Source: Trichosporon coremiiforme (lineage: Eukaryota > Basidiomycota > Tremellomycetes > Trichosporonales > Trichosporonaceae). Taken from it: 64,000 nucleotides of DNA. Both the position numbers and the translations under genes were made by a program. The first letter of the stretch is position 1; every line of letters begins with the position of its first letter. The notes below the pieces were generated by a model. That model saw nothing but the letters and a program-made list of their open reading frames with translations, searched no databases and was not told where the DNA came from. The DNA lies in assembly GCA_039545355.1 (NCBI GenBank), contig BCJJ01000020.1, forward strand, positions 310,001-374,000. The letters are read 5' to 3'. Shown here one piece after another: positions 19,915 through 31,900 of this stretch.

Positions 19915-22471
19915 ACGCCTGCGTCAGGGGGCGTTCACGTGGGCGTTTCACCAGGCGTTCAACCCTCGCATCCCCTCGCCGTGCCCTCAACGGGTCTGGC
20001 GTGGGTAACCAAACAAAAGATAGAGTCATCAAGAGTTTCCACGAGAAAATCAACAATCATTAGTGTTTTCTAGTTTCGTTCAATGCATAGGTTTTAGTTT
20101 CGGATAGTTTGGCGCCAGCTGTGAGATTCCTGCGTGTCGTTGATGGAAAGTGGAGAGTGGAGAGTGGAGAGTGGAGAGTGGAGAGTGGAGAGTGTGCTCA
20201 GCGACAGCGCCCAACCTATCTTGCTCATGCGACCGACTTTGCCATCTGCGTGCCTCGCTCTGAAGGTGCCAGCGCCTCGGTCGGCGATCGCTAAAGACTG
20301 TGGAGCTGCACTCAGCCTGACGCTGCGTCAGAGATCTAGGGCAGCCCACCACGTCCAGTTCATTGCGCCTTCGGCGCTCCGGTTCGGCACCGAGGACAAG
20401 ATCTCTTAACGCCGCCACGCACATGTCGCCGCCCCGAGACAGTTAGATTTACGGTGGCGCGGCGACATGTGCGCGGCGCGTGTCTGACACGCTGAGAGCA
20501 CAACGCCACATGCGGACATCCCCGCCCCCACGTCCGGAGTTCGGCGCAGCAGGACGGGGCCCACGATCTTGTTGGGCTGACTCCGAGACCGAATTGTGTC
20601 GGTCTCAGCTCGGTCTCATTCGTGGCACCAAGACTGTTCTTCGACTAGGAAGAGAACCAGAATCAGAGAACCAGAATCGTTGGGAGCAGCAACCATTGGC
20701 GATTGGCGATCTGAACGCATGGCTCCTGCCATCGTTGACACGAGCTGGGACCAAGCTGCCCCGTGGCCACTCAGTCCCGAGCACAGCGCTCAACGCAGTG
20801 ATCGAGAGATGCGGCGTCATGACCACAGCAGACAGTTCTGAATGGAAACTTGCTCCCGCCGCAGGCCGTTACAGGCGCAAGCCTATCGGCCAGTTCGCAA
20901 GATCTCACACTCCGCGTCTGTACCATGTTGACCCTGCGGTTCCCAGCTGCCACTAACGAAACACGGCCAGAGCGTCGGGCGAGCACTGGGTTGTTCGGCT
21001 TCTGCCCCATCCATCGGACCTGGCATGTGGGTCACGGACCTCGGACGTCGTTCGTTATAACAGGTGGAGCTGTGCCTACCGAAAGCAAGCGTCATGGAAG
21101 AGCCAGCTTCCGCCTACTCCGTCGCCTTAGTTGGGTGGTATTCACGCTGTCAAACTCCCCCGTCGTCCCCGTCGTAACACAGTCTGTGTCGTTGCGGAGA
21201 GTGGGACCTGCCCTCATCGTGGAGTCCAGTGCGAGTCGGGGGTGGATCCATACTCATCGATCGAGGACCTGACTACCTGACTTGAACGGAGATACGGAGA
21301 TCGGAGTATTCGTCTCAGAGCTCATTGTGGATTTCGGGCAGATCACACAGCTCCACAACTCCGGCGCCGATCGGCGGACTGATCTCCGCCGCCGCAGGAG
21401 TCCAGACAACTTTCGGACTGAACTCGACGTCGTACTTGGTCATGATTGGCAAAGTCTAGCCATCAGCCGGCCATCGGACGGCTGCGCCATGATCGTCCCT
21501 CGTCCCTCCCTCAGTTCCATCCCAGAGCGCCCAGCGTGTCAGCGTCGGACAAGATCGTACACACCAGTGCACAGCGCTCGAAAGACTGTTCAGTGTTAGA
21601 ACGACTGCCCTCCTGCCCTCCTGCCCTCCAACCCTTCGGCACTGCGGTTCGCTGAGCTCACTGCGCCCACTAGCCGCTAGCCTCGTGCACCGCGTGCACA
21701 CCGTGCTTCTGATAGAACGCGGCTTCGGTCTGACCGGCCAGACCTTCTAATCTGGTCCAAGCACCCCGAGCGTGTCCCGAGATTCGGATGCAGCATTGCT
21801 CCATGTTCCCTTCCCTCTTGGCAAGATTCCCATAGTCCCCGTCTGATCGCGTCTGACAGGCCCGTCTGGTTTCCATGGGACCATGTGTGCAAACACCGTG
21901 GGAGAGAAAGCTGGTCACCCTCCCTACCCTGCGGACATGTCAGCTGGTCATGAGACGTTTGTGTTGTGGGGCTGTCTCGGCGTGGCGCGTGCCCCGATGG
22001 CCAGACCAATGCTGCCATGCGCCCATGCGAGACAGCCATTCACTGTCGCCGATACTACCACACGTTATTCGAACCGCGTAAGTCGCGACGAACGCCGCGT
22101 TCCGCGGTCCACGTGCCTAGCGGTGTTAGGCTCGACGCTACCGGCACCGGTACCGACGGCGACGACGTTGCACAGGTGTGATTGAGCAGGATGACACAAA
22201 TTCGTTTATACATACAGAGAACATGGTGTCTATGGGCCCCAAGGGCATGCGATACGGAGACAATAATGACGATGGAATCTATGTGACAAATTGTGAGGGA
22301 GGGTCCATGGTCTTTGATGACTGATGACTGAGACGAAGAGAGGCGGTCTATGCGACGCGTCACAGGTGTAACTGATAAATGCAAGAGTGATCACCGAGTG
22401 CGGACTCGAGGTGATGGGGAGCGAGAAGTCGGCTCACGACGAAGATCATGCTACGGCTGCCAGCAGCCTCC
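19915..22471. other. gene-free stretch downstream of ADE6
   Basis: 2.56 kb without a recognisable gene on either strand. The open frames are short, low in C-ending codons and without motifs. It holds the 7-bp minisatellite at 20150-20199 and the ADE6 3' UTR. Possible unannotated noncoding RNA cannot be judged. Confidence 0.5.
20150..20199. repeat. 7-bp tandem repeat (GTGGAGA)n
   Basis: About seven near-perfect copies of GTGGAGA, 235 bp downstream of the ADE6 stop codon. Confidence 0.92.
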
Positions 22472-23302
22472 CTAAGGCGAACGGCTGCGCGCATGGGTTA
22501 ATCCCCTGGAGGAGCCTCGCTCGTGGCCGGACTGGGACTTGGCGGGGTCGCGCTCGCGGCGCGGCTGCACCATCGAGTTGACCTCGACGATGCGCCAGTC
22601 CTCGTCGAAGCGGTAGAACACCATCTCGTCGACCTGGCACACGCGGGGGGAGCGGCCGCCAGTACCGGTACCGTTCGACGGCGGAGGTGTCGACGGGTTT
22701 GAGGCCGAGCAGTTGTCGCACAGGCTCTCGCCCGTCGCGGACGACAGCGAACCCATCTGCTGGTGCCCGTAGCTGTTCGCTAACGTCGAGCTGATCGAGG
22801 CGTTGACGGGGTACTCGACCGACAGGCGCGCAGCGATGGTGCGGCCCTGAATGTCGGCGACGATGTCCTCGGGCGTGTAGGTTGCGCCTTGGGGGATTAA
22901 CGCGCAGTACTCGGTGTGCGACAGCGTGTAGCCGTTGTGGCGCGCGCGCTTGGCGACATAGCGTCCGACGAGGTCAAAGGTGCCAGTATTCAAGGCGCGC
23001 AGGTAGGCACGATAGTGGTTTGTCAGGTCAGCCTGCGTCTGGATGTTGGCGGTGATGGGAGAGTTGAGCATGATGTTGGGTGCGGAAGGGTAGGTCGAGC
23101 AGATGGAGGGCGAGCCGGAGCTGATTGATGACCGTCGGCGTTCGTTAACCGTTAGCGGCGGCGAGACTGTGCCCTTCCTCCTGACGGTTCGTCGTCCTGG
23201 ACGAGGAGACGGGGGAAGGGTGAAGATGTTGTGTTGCCCTAAGGCTTGGGAGGGAAGCGCTGCGGCGTGTGAGCGACATGTTGGCGGGGCCACGGATAAC
23301 AT
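22472..23302 (-). CDS. NTF2-like (SnoaL-type) domain protein
   Basis: 276 aa if started at ATG 23302; the frame is open further upstream and a second plausible start is ATG 23071 (199 aa). Residues about 85-165 (from TQADLTNHYRAYLRAL) and 215-255 (VDEMVFYRFDEDWRIVEV) have the pattern of an NTF2-like cone fold: an N-terminal helix pair, then strands with a typical final strand. A low-complexity Ser/Pro/Gly insert lies between. The first 78 residues are basic and Ser-rich, probably disordered. Fold members range from enzymes to binding proteins; no catalytic residues are identified, so no activity is assigned. It is isolated in the gene-poor stretch. The domain call is moderate; the start is uncertain. 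Confidence 0.6.
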   Translation of the reverse strand: MLSVAPPTCRSHAAALPSQALGQHNIFTLPPSPRPGRRTVRRKGTVSPPLTVNERRRSSISSGSPSICSTYPSAPNIMLNSPITANIQTQADLTNHYRAYLRALNTGTFDLVGRYVAKRARHNGYTLSHTEYCALIPQGATYTPEDIVADIQGRTIAARLSVEYPVNASISSTLANSYGHQQMGSLSSATGESLCDNCSASNPSTPPPSNGTGTGGRSPRVCQVDEMVFYRFDEDWRIVEVNSMVQPRRERDPAKSQSGHERGSSRGLTHARSRSP

Positions 23303-24052
23303 GAGTGGGGGAATGGGATCCGTATGTGGTTTATGGTGTGACACGTACAAGGTGACAACAGTTTGGCTGATATCGTGTGCTGGACGACACACACCGTAGG
23401 CTTTGTTGGTATGAGGGGAAGGCCGTGGTCACTCGTAGTTGAACTGGGTTATATCCAATTGGAGGAGGGGTTGAGAGTGAGCGTGTTCAGAGTAATGTTG
23501 GTCGGCGGTGTGGAGCGTTGAGAGGGAGCGATGGTTAGGCGTGAGAGGCGATGAGAGAGTGGGAGATTGCGAGGGCAGATTGACAAGTTAAGTAGGGTGG
23601 GCAAGTCGGGCTGATGATGAGCAGGAGGAGGAGGAGTGTGTGTACCGAGAAGACGGGTCAAGGGGATGATATTTGTGTCGGGCAGCTGGAGGAACGAACG
23701 TCGGCGAGATAGGAGGGGATGGTGCAGAGTGCAGATGGCGGCTAAATGCCTTGCTGCCTCGGCGGCAACCGGATCCTGAGAGGCTGCTCTGGATCTCGTT
23801 AGTGCGCCCCTCTGGATTCTCTGGTAACGCACTGGCGCACCTGCTAATCAGCCTCGGCGGGAGGCGGACGTGAGGGACGGAGATCCAGGGGACAGGAACG
23901 GTGAGGGACGGTAAGAGACGAGTACAGGCAAAGCATGCACACAGGGATAGTACGCACACACCAACAGCGATAAACGATCGCGGTCGGCGGCGGCGGCGAG
24001 GGTGAGGGCGTAGCAACAAAGGTTCATGCAGGGTGGTGAGGATGGGATGGAT

Positions 24053-24066
24053 CGGCCGGCCGGCCG
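24053..24066. repeat. 14-bp palindrome CGGCCGGCCGGCCG
   Basis: Self-complementary run of GGCC units, similar in composition to the core of the hairpin at 6930-6973 and lying about 750 bp upstream of the NTF2-like gene. Chance is possible in GC-rich DNA. Confidence 0.6.
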
Positions 24067-25338
24067 GAAAAGCCATCTAGTGCCGCTTTCCATTGTTCCT
24101 CCTTGCTGTCCCTCAGACTTGGTCCCCGGGCCAGGGGAAATGATCACTTGTGCTCGTCACATCACCTTGACCCCGACGCACCCGAACGTTTTGCGCGCCT
24201 GATGCCAGGCAAGGCGGCAACAGCCGTGCGCGCGGACAGGACAATAGAAAGAAGGTGGTTCGGGCGCGCGGGGTGCTGCGGGTCAGGGGGATAAGGCTGG
24301 CCTATCACTGGCGCAGGGCCGCCCTTGCTCCCTCGCCATCCCTCGCTCGCTCGGATCTGATTCCCTAAGCTCCTTAAAACAGCCGCCCGTTCGACTTCTC
24401 GGCAAATATATGTCGTCATAGCCTGCACTGCTCATCTGCTTCCGTCCAACCGGCACCTGCCTTGCCTGTGCTGACGCCAACACCTGTGCAAGCCCATGTT
24501 ACCAGTGCACAAATGACCTACACCATGCAATATCGAACGTCGAGGCGGTGACAACGCTCGCACTCTCGCACTCGATCGCATTCGTAGAACAATGCATCTT
24601 GATGATACCGATTCGCGGGAACCGCCGGGAGACGGACGGCGGGCAGGATAGCAGCGACAGTGAGCGAAGCAAATCCTCAGCAAGCAGAGCCTTGACGTCA
24701 TGGACACCCCGAGCGCCTCAGCCCTTGCTCCCTGTGCGCATGGTTTGCTCCGTGACCGGTTCTATTGTGCCTAGTCACCTCGAGTCACCTACCACCTTGG
24801 GTGCCCTGCCCTCCCCTGCTCTTCGGTTCATCACGTTCCAGCCAAAGGATCGCTGCAGATCGCCGTACCAGCCCTCACAGTGGCGTCGGGCGCCCATCAT
24901 TCAGCAATCGTCGGCCGCTCACAATGCCAGCTGAGCATCACCGGCGTTAACGGCGTTCGGGCGACTCGGTCGGGCGCTGCAGATCTGGGCAGCGCCTTCG
25001 GTCCGGCGATACCGTGCAGAGCCTCGAATGTAGAAAAACTCCCCGATGACGCTGCCAAGCATTGGCCGCGTGGATCAGGCGAGATTTGACGGTGATCGGT
25101 GAAACTGTCTGCGAAGGGAAGGAAGGGGTGTGGACGGATCAGCCGCCATCGACATCGTCCAAAACATCAAACGTTGCATTCGATATTCTCTTCGCGAGCC
25201 CTTAGACGGAAGAGCACGGCCCTCCCCATCAAGAAGATGTTTGCAAGTCTAGTGTCACTGCCAAATTTGCCGACGATCCTGCAAGTGATGGTAGTTATGC
25301 CAGCTCGCCGCCCTGTCTCTAAACCCGAGGCGGGGCAG

Positions 25339-25370
25339 GTCCGCCTGTCCGCCTGTCCGCCTGTCCGCCT
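25339..25370. repeat. 8-bp tandem repeat (GTCCGCCT)4
   Basis: Four exact copies in noncoding DNA. Confidence 0.92.
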
Positions 25371-27153
25371 GACATTCTGACAGCATGGCCAGGCTCAGCT
25401 GACACGTCCTGCTCGCTGCTGATTGAACGCTGCGGCGTACCGGCAAGCTCAACCCTGCTGTTTGCCCTCGCTGTGAATTGTGTGGAGCGCGAGTGTGCAG
25501 TCCCTCCGAGGGACATGAGGGACGTGAGGGACAACACAACGCGTGAAGAGCGCGTTGCTCCCACGCGGTCCAGCACGCACCTCCCGGAAGCGAACAAGTC
25601 TAATTTCCGGTTTCAGAGCAACGGGCAATGAGAGAAGAAGAGGAAGCAAGTAGGGAGGGCCGAGACGCGAAACGTCATAGGAACCCCAGCGTCCTGCAAT
25701 GGGCAATGGGTGCAGGGCAAGCAGTCACGGCCAAGCTCAAGCCCTCACGTAGACTCCCCACGTATCCACGTCCCACGCTGCCACGGCTTCACGCCCGAAG
25801 CACAGACACCCGACTCCGAAGCGACATCCAACCCGAACACCAAAAATCTTCCTCTCTCGACCTGGCAGGTCCTCTCTCCGGAGCGGCCAGCACCTCTTTA
25901 CCTCTGCGCTCTCGGCCTTTTTCATCGAGCAAGACAGTGCACAAGTTCAGGCCTCCGCAGCAGGTCACCGCATTGGCTTCGCTATCGTATGATATCATGT
26001 CGCTATGTCGCTGTCTCTGAACGTGAAGGGCCTGCCCCGCTTCGCATTGCGCGAACGAATCACGCACTCCCATACGCTCGTTTGCTGCCCGCTGCGGCCA
26101 CAGCCCGGCTGTCTGAACCCATCTCGTGCATTTCATTAAACTTTACGGCACCACACGCTCTCTTCAAAACACCTGGCGTCCTTTCGTCTGGCTGACAACG
26201 AACGGGGACCTCCTTCCGGGCACCTCGTACGCGCTGTTTTCGGTGCTTGGTCCGCCTGACGCGCATAGTCCAGCTAGCGGCAATGAGCCCTGACAAATGA
26301 GAACGTTGAGACAGACGTGAGTAACTTTGCTCCTCGAAACGATACCCGGCGAATAGGGGTCCTTTCGATCTCTCGGTGTACTGTGGAGCGAACGGAAGAT
26401 GTTCCCGGCGTACCTGCTGGCAGATGCACGCGATGATCGTGACGACCTACCGTTTGCGGACTCTCAAAGTCACACCAGCCCTCTGTATCTTCCGACAAGC
26501 AACTTCCGACATGCGACTGTAAACATCGTCTCTTCCCTTTCGTCGACCCTGTGGAGCCTCGGTGAGGCGTGAGCCCTACTCCGACAGTTCCAGTCCTACC
26601 GTCGAGCCAACCATCGAGCTTAAGCCTGGGTCGCGCTGGTATCCGAGCGAGTATTTAGATGTGTTCAAAACGCTGTGCGGAGCTCGGTGGATACCTGATG
26701 AGCGAGGTATGAGCGAGTCATGTGCGAGGTATGAGCGGAGTGGGTCTCCCACTCCACCAAGATTTAGACCGAGGCCACCAGTGCAACCTTTGCGTACGTC
26801 GGTGAAAGCGACTTTCCGCACGTAACAGGCCGTTGCACACCGCGGACAATCCGAATCGGGCGCGGGCATGCGGGCAGCGTTCGGAGCGCTTGGCCGCAAT
26901 TGCGCGCGGTCTTTCACGCTTAACTGAAGCGATCTCGCACGAGCGCGCCTCAACTTCGAGCGGCCTGACACCGGCAAGGCGATCGACACGAGACCCCAAC
27001 AGACATTGAGACTGACAATGACTGATGTGCGGTGCCCAGTCCTGAACCCGGCATCGCTAACACGACACGCTTTCTGCGCCGAGTGCAAAGCAAGAGGTCC
27101 GATATCTCGGACGGTCAGCGGCATCGTTCCCCTCGACGCATCCCAGCTCTGCA

Positions 27154-27194
27154 GTGACACTGGTGACACTGGTGACACTGGTGACACTGGTGAC
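27154..27194. repeat. 9-bp tandem repeat (GTGACACTG)4.5
   Basis: Four exact copies plus a partial fifth in noncoding DNA. Confidence 0.92.
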
Positions 27195-28858
27195 CAGCCG
27201 GCGGTATCAGGCTGGCCGAAGCGAACCCTGAGCCTGAGCCGAAACTGCGGCGGGACTCCGCAAAAACACGAATCGGTCTTTAAGTAAGGCTTGTCAGGCT
27301 CACTTCACGAACCCTTCGTGCAGCGAGTGACGTTGACGTAGACGTGCGGGGCGGGAGACACACCGCCAAGGCATCCCGAGTCTCGGGATGTCGCTCATCG
27401 TACGACGTCGAGTGGTCACTGGTAGTCACCCGTCGCCGGAGGTCATCAGGGGTCACCGGAAGATATCAGGAGCCATCAGGAGTACGACCGAGGGGTCCGA
27501 GGGGCCGAGCAACCGAGGAGGCGTCGAGGATCCACAGTCACCAAGTTTGTCCGGCAGATCGGTGGGGATCTGGCGGATCTGCAGGGACACCGAGGTCGAT
27601 CTCGGGCACCTTAGGTGCCATCGTGGCGGTCAGCATTTCGTTCGATGCAGCCTCTGATGAAAGCGGCATTTCACCAAACTTGTTCCCGCTCGCACATCTG
27701 GCTAGGTGGGTTCGGTCAACTAGCAGCTTGCCCGAACTCTAGCGGGGAGAATATTGCTGGTGCGGGCATCTGAACGTGTACGTCGCCTCGTTGGCCGCCG
27801 CAAACGAGGGCGGTGATAAGCTCACAACGTTCGCTTGGCGTGCATCGCTCCGAGTGACGGGCAGCTGTGCCTCGGATCTGTCTGGCGAGATGGACGGTGT
27901 ACAAGTCGCGACTCCGAGTCAAGTGCGCGTCTGGAAATGGCAGTCTAACAACAATAGCTCGGGTTCGTTCACAACCACCGTGGACGGGTGATCAACATGC
28001 CCGCTCGTCAACTGGACTGACCTCGACGGACACTTGACACCAGGCCGCCGCTCACGGGCCCCCCTTTTCATTTCATCGAGAGATAAAGGTATTTTGCTTG
28101 CCCCGTCGCTTATCAGACTGACACGTCGTTGACCACATAGTGTCTGTTACCGCTCAGTTCCATCGAAACTCAGACAACCGCTATCGCCGGGAAACTTGTT
28201 AGGCAGGAGCTCAGGCGGCCGGGACAGACGAATGCCCGTGCCGTAGCGTGAACGCGACTGCTTTCACGTTCCTCCGGTGTCGTGTTCCGCGCCTGACATG
28301 CACAGATCAAGGATGTCACGCCGAATGAACGAGCGGAGAGATCGCTGTCAACGTGTTCAGCGTGCACGGCGGATATCAACTATGTGCCACCAGCCTCACC
28401 CAGCGGCTTCTCCGGGGCCTGTGGTTCTTGAGGATAGGAGGACGAATGCGACCTCTTCGAGGGTCGAAGCGATAGCGCCATGATCAGATACATGACGTCT
28501 ACTACAAACAAACCTGGCAGAGAGGACTGACCCCATCGTCCGGCACTGTACTGACCAACAGTGAACGATAACGAGCAGAGCTCTGAAGTCAGAGTGAAAT
28601 CGGACTGCTGCGATCGGTCATAGACCCACATCTGCGAACAGAGCAAGAGAGCCTCGATGCGCTCCACGCTCACTTGCGTTAGGAGGGTCATCGTAGCAAA
28701 GCATCCACAGTGTTGCGCGACTTCGCCTCGAAGGTTTGCCCCGCCGCGTCAGAACAGACCCGCTGCCCTGTCACACATCATCCATCACACCGAGCCTCCG
28801 CGGGCCTCACAGGACACCTGCCAGCCTACTTTGGACGTCACACAGCCTCCAAACATTC

Positions 28859-28862
28859 AAAA
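28859..28862 (-). terminator. Pol III T-run after tRNA-Glu
   Basis: TTTT on the minus strand about 20 nt beyond the tRNA 3' end, the usual RNA polymerase III stop signal. Confidence 0.6.
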
Positions 28863-28882
28863 GGAGGACGTCGCCGTCCCTG

Positions 28883-28981
28883 TTCTCCGCCAGGGAGTCG
28901 AACCCTGCTCTATCGCGACCACCTTGAGGTGAGGAACTCTCATTTGAGAGGCGATTATACTAACCGATATACTAGCGAAGA
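28883..28981 (-). tRNA. tRNA-Glu (anticodon CUC) with 27-nt intron
   Basis: The acceptor stem TCTTCGC pairs with GCGGAGA (7 bp, one G-U). The D stem GTAT/GTAT pairs with two wobbles. The anticodon stem ATCGC pairs with GCGAT, and the T arm is CAGGG-TTCGACT-CCCTG. The 7-nt loop reads CTCTCA plus C, with CTC at positions 34-36. The intron (28944-28918) sits at the canonical place after position 37, and its TGAGAG can pair with CTCTCA of the anticodon loop, as expected for tRNA splicing endonuclease substrates. Box B is GGTTCGACT. The mature tRNA would be 72 nt including the discriminator A. Fold and anticodon were read by eye. Confidence 0.88.
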
Positions 28982-31900
28982 GACGCTTCTTGCTGGCGAA
29001 CACGGGCGCGGCGGCGCCGAGCGCGGCCCCCGGCGGGTGCGAGGCGATGCTGGCCTCCATGACGACCTGCTGTCGAGGAAAGAGATTCTGGGTGCAGTGG
29101 CGTTCGAACCGGGATTGGCGTGACAAGACCACACGAGATGATGCAACCCGAGCGATTCTAGATGCACGCCGTCCTGTCGTTGTTGCAAATCGCGGTGAAG
29201 TTATGCTTGAGCATTGCGCGACTCATCATGGCCCTCCGACGTTGTAACCCGGTGCATACCATTCGTTAATAAGCGTTCGTTGTACCTGCAGACCGCTTGG
29301 TTGGGACACCAACTCGGCCATTGCCATGGCCAGATTCAAAGTCTCCCACGGGTACGACGAAGTGGCAGTCGATGAGTCCATCGCCATTTGGAGGGACGGG
29401 CCGGGCTCTTGCAATTCGAAGCACGATGAATGCTTGGGTTTGGGTTGGTGAGCGACCGAGCTCCAAGGGCATTGTTGCTCGCCGCTTTGAGCGCGCACCC
29501 TCCTGCATTCTCCTTGTTGACCTTGTTGAGGGCCGAAACCTCGGCGGTGCTCCCGTAGTCTCTCGACGTTGAAACGTCTGAGCATGTTTATGGCTATCAC
29601 CTCCCATGAGTAGGCCTCGCATGCTCGCTCATTCCCCTGCAAGTGACAGGCAATGCATTAGCGCGGTTCTCAGTATGCTTCTGGAGTGAGAAGAGAGCAA
29701 ACCGAGTGACAGCCCTGCGTTCGACACAGTTCCGCCAAAATGCGCGACGCATGCACGGATGCATAGATGCACAGATGCACTCCTGCCCCCGCCCAATGCA
29801 TTGGCAGCGTCTTCCGGACCCGGTGAGTCGATCACCCGAGGCTCCCCGACCCTCGGCTCCTCCGGGGACGGATTACGGAGGACAGCGTCAGCCCCGTCGT
29901 TCCGAAGCAGTGGTCCGCAAAGCACTTTGCTCCCCACGGTCTTGCCTCTCAGAGCTGACCCCCCTTCACCGCACTTTCTGTCATGGATAGCACAACAAGA
30001 CAACGAGGTTAACAGAGAGCGCGGGGACTCTGGGGGACACGGGTGAGGCGTGGCAGTCGTGAGCAACGCAGGCGGCGGAACTCCGGGCTGAAGGAGAACG
30101 CCGCTGCTCCAACGCAGCGGATCATGACTTCGTGCAGGGTCGTTGTCCCAGCAAACAGGCCCTCAGAAGTCCATTCCCTTTCTACCCCTTCATCTGACAA
30201 CCCCCTCAGTACTCTTGCATGCACAGTTTCACCTGCTGTTAGCTGAGAGCCCATGTTGGGAGCATCAGCAAGCTAGCCTCGCTTGTCGGGTAGATATCGC
30301 TCGTCAGCGCAAAAGTGACAATGACGACGCTGTCTGCCACGCTCAATGCCCTCTCGTCCTCCGACAGCCATCTTCAGCGCTTATCTGCCTGCCTTGGCGC
30401 AATGTGCATGCATCGAAGCCTGCTGAGAAGCTCGCCGTCGTCACCCGCCCTCTCGCTGCGTGCCTGCGCAGCACCCGCACCGCTCTGTTTACTGCGCGTG
30501 CCAGACATCGCTCGGAGGCAGCCGAGCGAGCAGCCACGGGCATCGGCAAGGGCAGGTCGAAGGCGCTGCGATAACCTCCGTTCGCGTGCGTCGACTTTTT
30601 TGTGGGTGACAGATCTTCTCCACGCGACATCCCGCGAAATCCTCTGCCCGGGGACGCCGAGGCACCCGGCGATGGTGTCATGCGACGAGGCGGTGCGCTG
30701 GAACTTTGACCGAAGCCGCAGCCAAAACCTTCGTCGGGCAGGCGGTGCGCTGGAAACGACTACCACGCGCGTATGCATGTTATCGTGTGGCGCTGCGAAG
30801 ATGGAGGCACACACCGCCTCCATATGGCTGGAATCGTGCCGCCGTCGTGCCGTGTGGCCCGTCGGCGAGGGCTCAGCGTTCATGACCGCGATCCGGCTCG
30901 ATCCGCCAACGCCCGCCGTTGCGTGTCTTGTCGCGTGCGACTTTCCTCGTTCTCCGACGCCGAACTAACTGTGTTTCGGCGATGAATCGCATCGTTTCTG
31001 TGGAGCATGAGAAGGTTCTTCTTCCATTGAATTCTCCTGCCCGACGAGGTCGCGCGTCTGCGTTTAGCTAGCGGTCAACGGGCAGGCGTCACCGTCGTTT
31101 CCCGGCGGCGCGGTTCACAAGACCAATCGTGGCGGCTGTAGTGAGGTGGCATGTGGGCAAAGAGAAGAATGAATTGCGGCGATCTCGCGATGGCCGCAAC
31201 GCTAGCACTGACGTTGTCGGGCGTGATCCAGGCGCACACACTTGCAACCGCGCAGGACGGCGGGCGCACCTGTCGTACCTCACGTTAATGTCACCCGGCC
31301 AGGGGTTGAGCCCGGGTGAGCCGGGACAGGCAAGGGGGAGAGATTAAAGTTCAGTCAAAGTTGGCGCCAGACTTTTGATCGGGCGAGTTTGAACCCGCTG
31401 TCGAAACTGTCGGAAACTGGAGAAAGTCTGGAAGCCAAGCACGCAGAGTTAGGCCCGTGCGCTTAATCTGCGTTTCGGGCTCCGACGGAGTGTGTGGCAT
31501 GCGGCGCAGGCGGCGCAGGCGACGCATACGGACGTGGCTCTGTGCTACCTACGGAAGGCGCACGCATGCTTGATCTGTCACTTACCCCGGGCAGAATGAT
31601 CGTCGTAAGCCTACGCTTTGACCTTGTCGGACGCCTGAATATTCGTCAAACGTCAAAGGAGGCGCGCAGGTGACGAAGAGATGAAGGTACGCGCCATGTG
31701 CCTTGCTCATGAGGGCCTGAGGACCTGGCGGCACGGCACCGATTGAACTGTGCATCGGAACGAGCCAGCACATTGCGTGTGAGCAACCCAGGGCAAAGAA
31801 GTCAGTGGCCACAGACAGTTTCCGGTAAACACCACCCACCTCTTGTGCAGAGTTGGCTGAATTGCCCGGCACGGCACGGATGGCACGGAGGTTGTGCTCG

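Larger units (their letters stand above)
23303..28858. other. gene-free stretch
   Basis: 5.5 kb with no supportable gene. The first 800 bp may be promoter and leader of the NTF2-like gene. Contents seen: a CGG/CCG palindrome (24053-24066), minisatellites at 25339-25370 and 27154-27194, and otherwise unstructured sequence with weaker C-ending codon pattern than the genes. Confidence 0.5.

Noticed and set aside
23449..24076. Minus-strand frames upstream of the NTF2-like gene as extra exons
   Set aside because: Ser/Pro/Arg-rich low-complexity products without a motif; more likely promoter or leader.
29085..29125. GTTCGAAC resembling a tRNA T-loop near the tRNA-Glu gene
   Set aside because: The 5-bp stems on either side do not pair on either strand, and no acceptor or anticodon stem is present.
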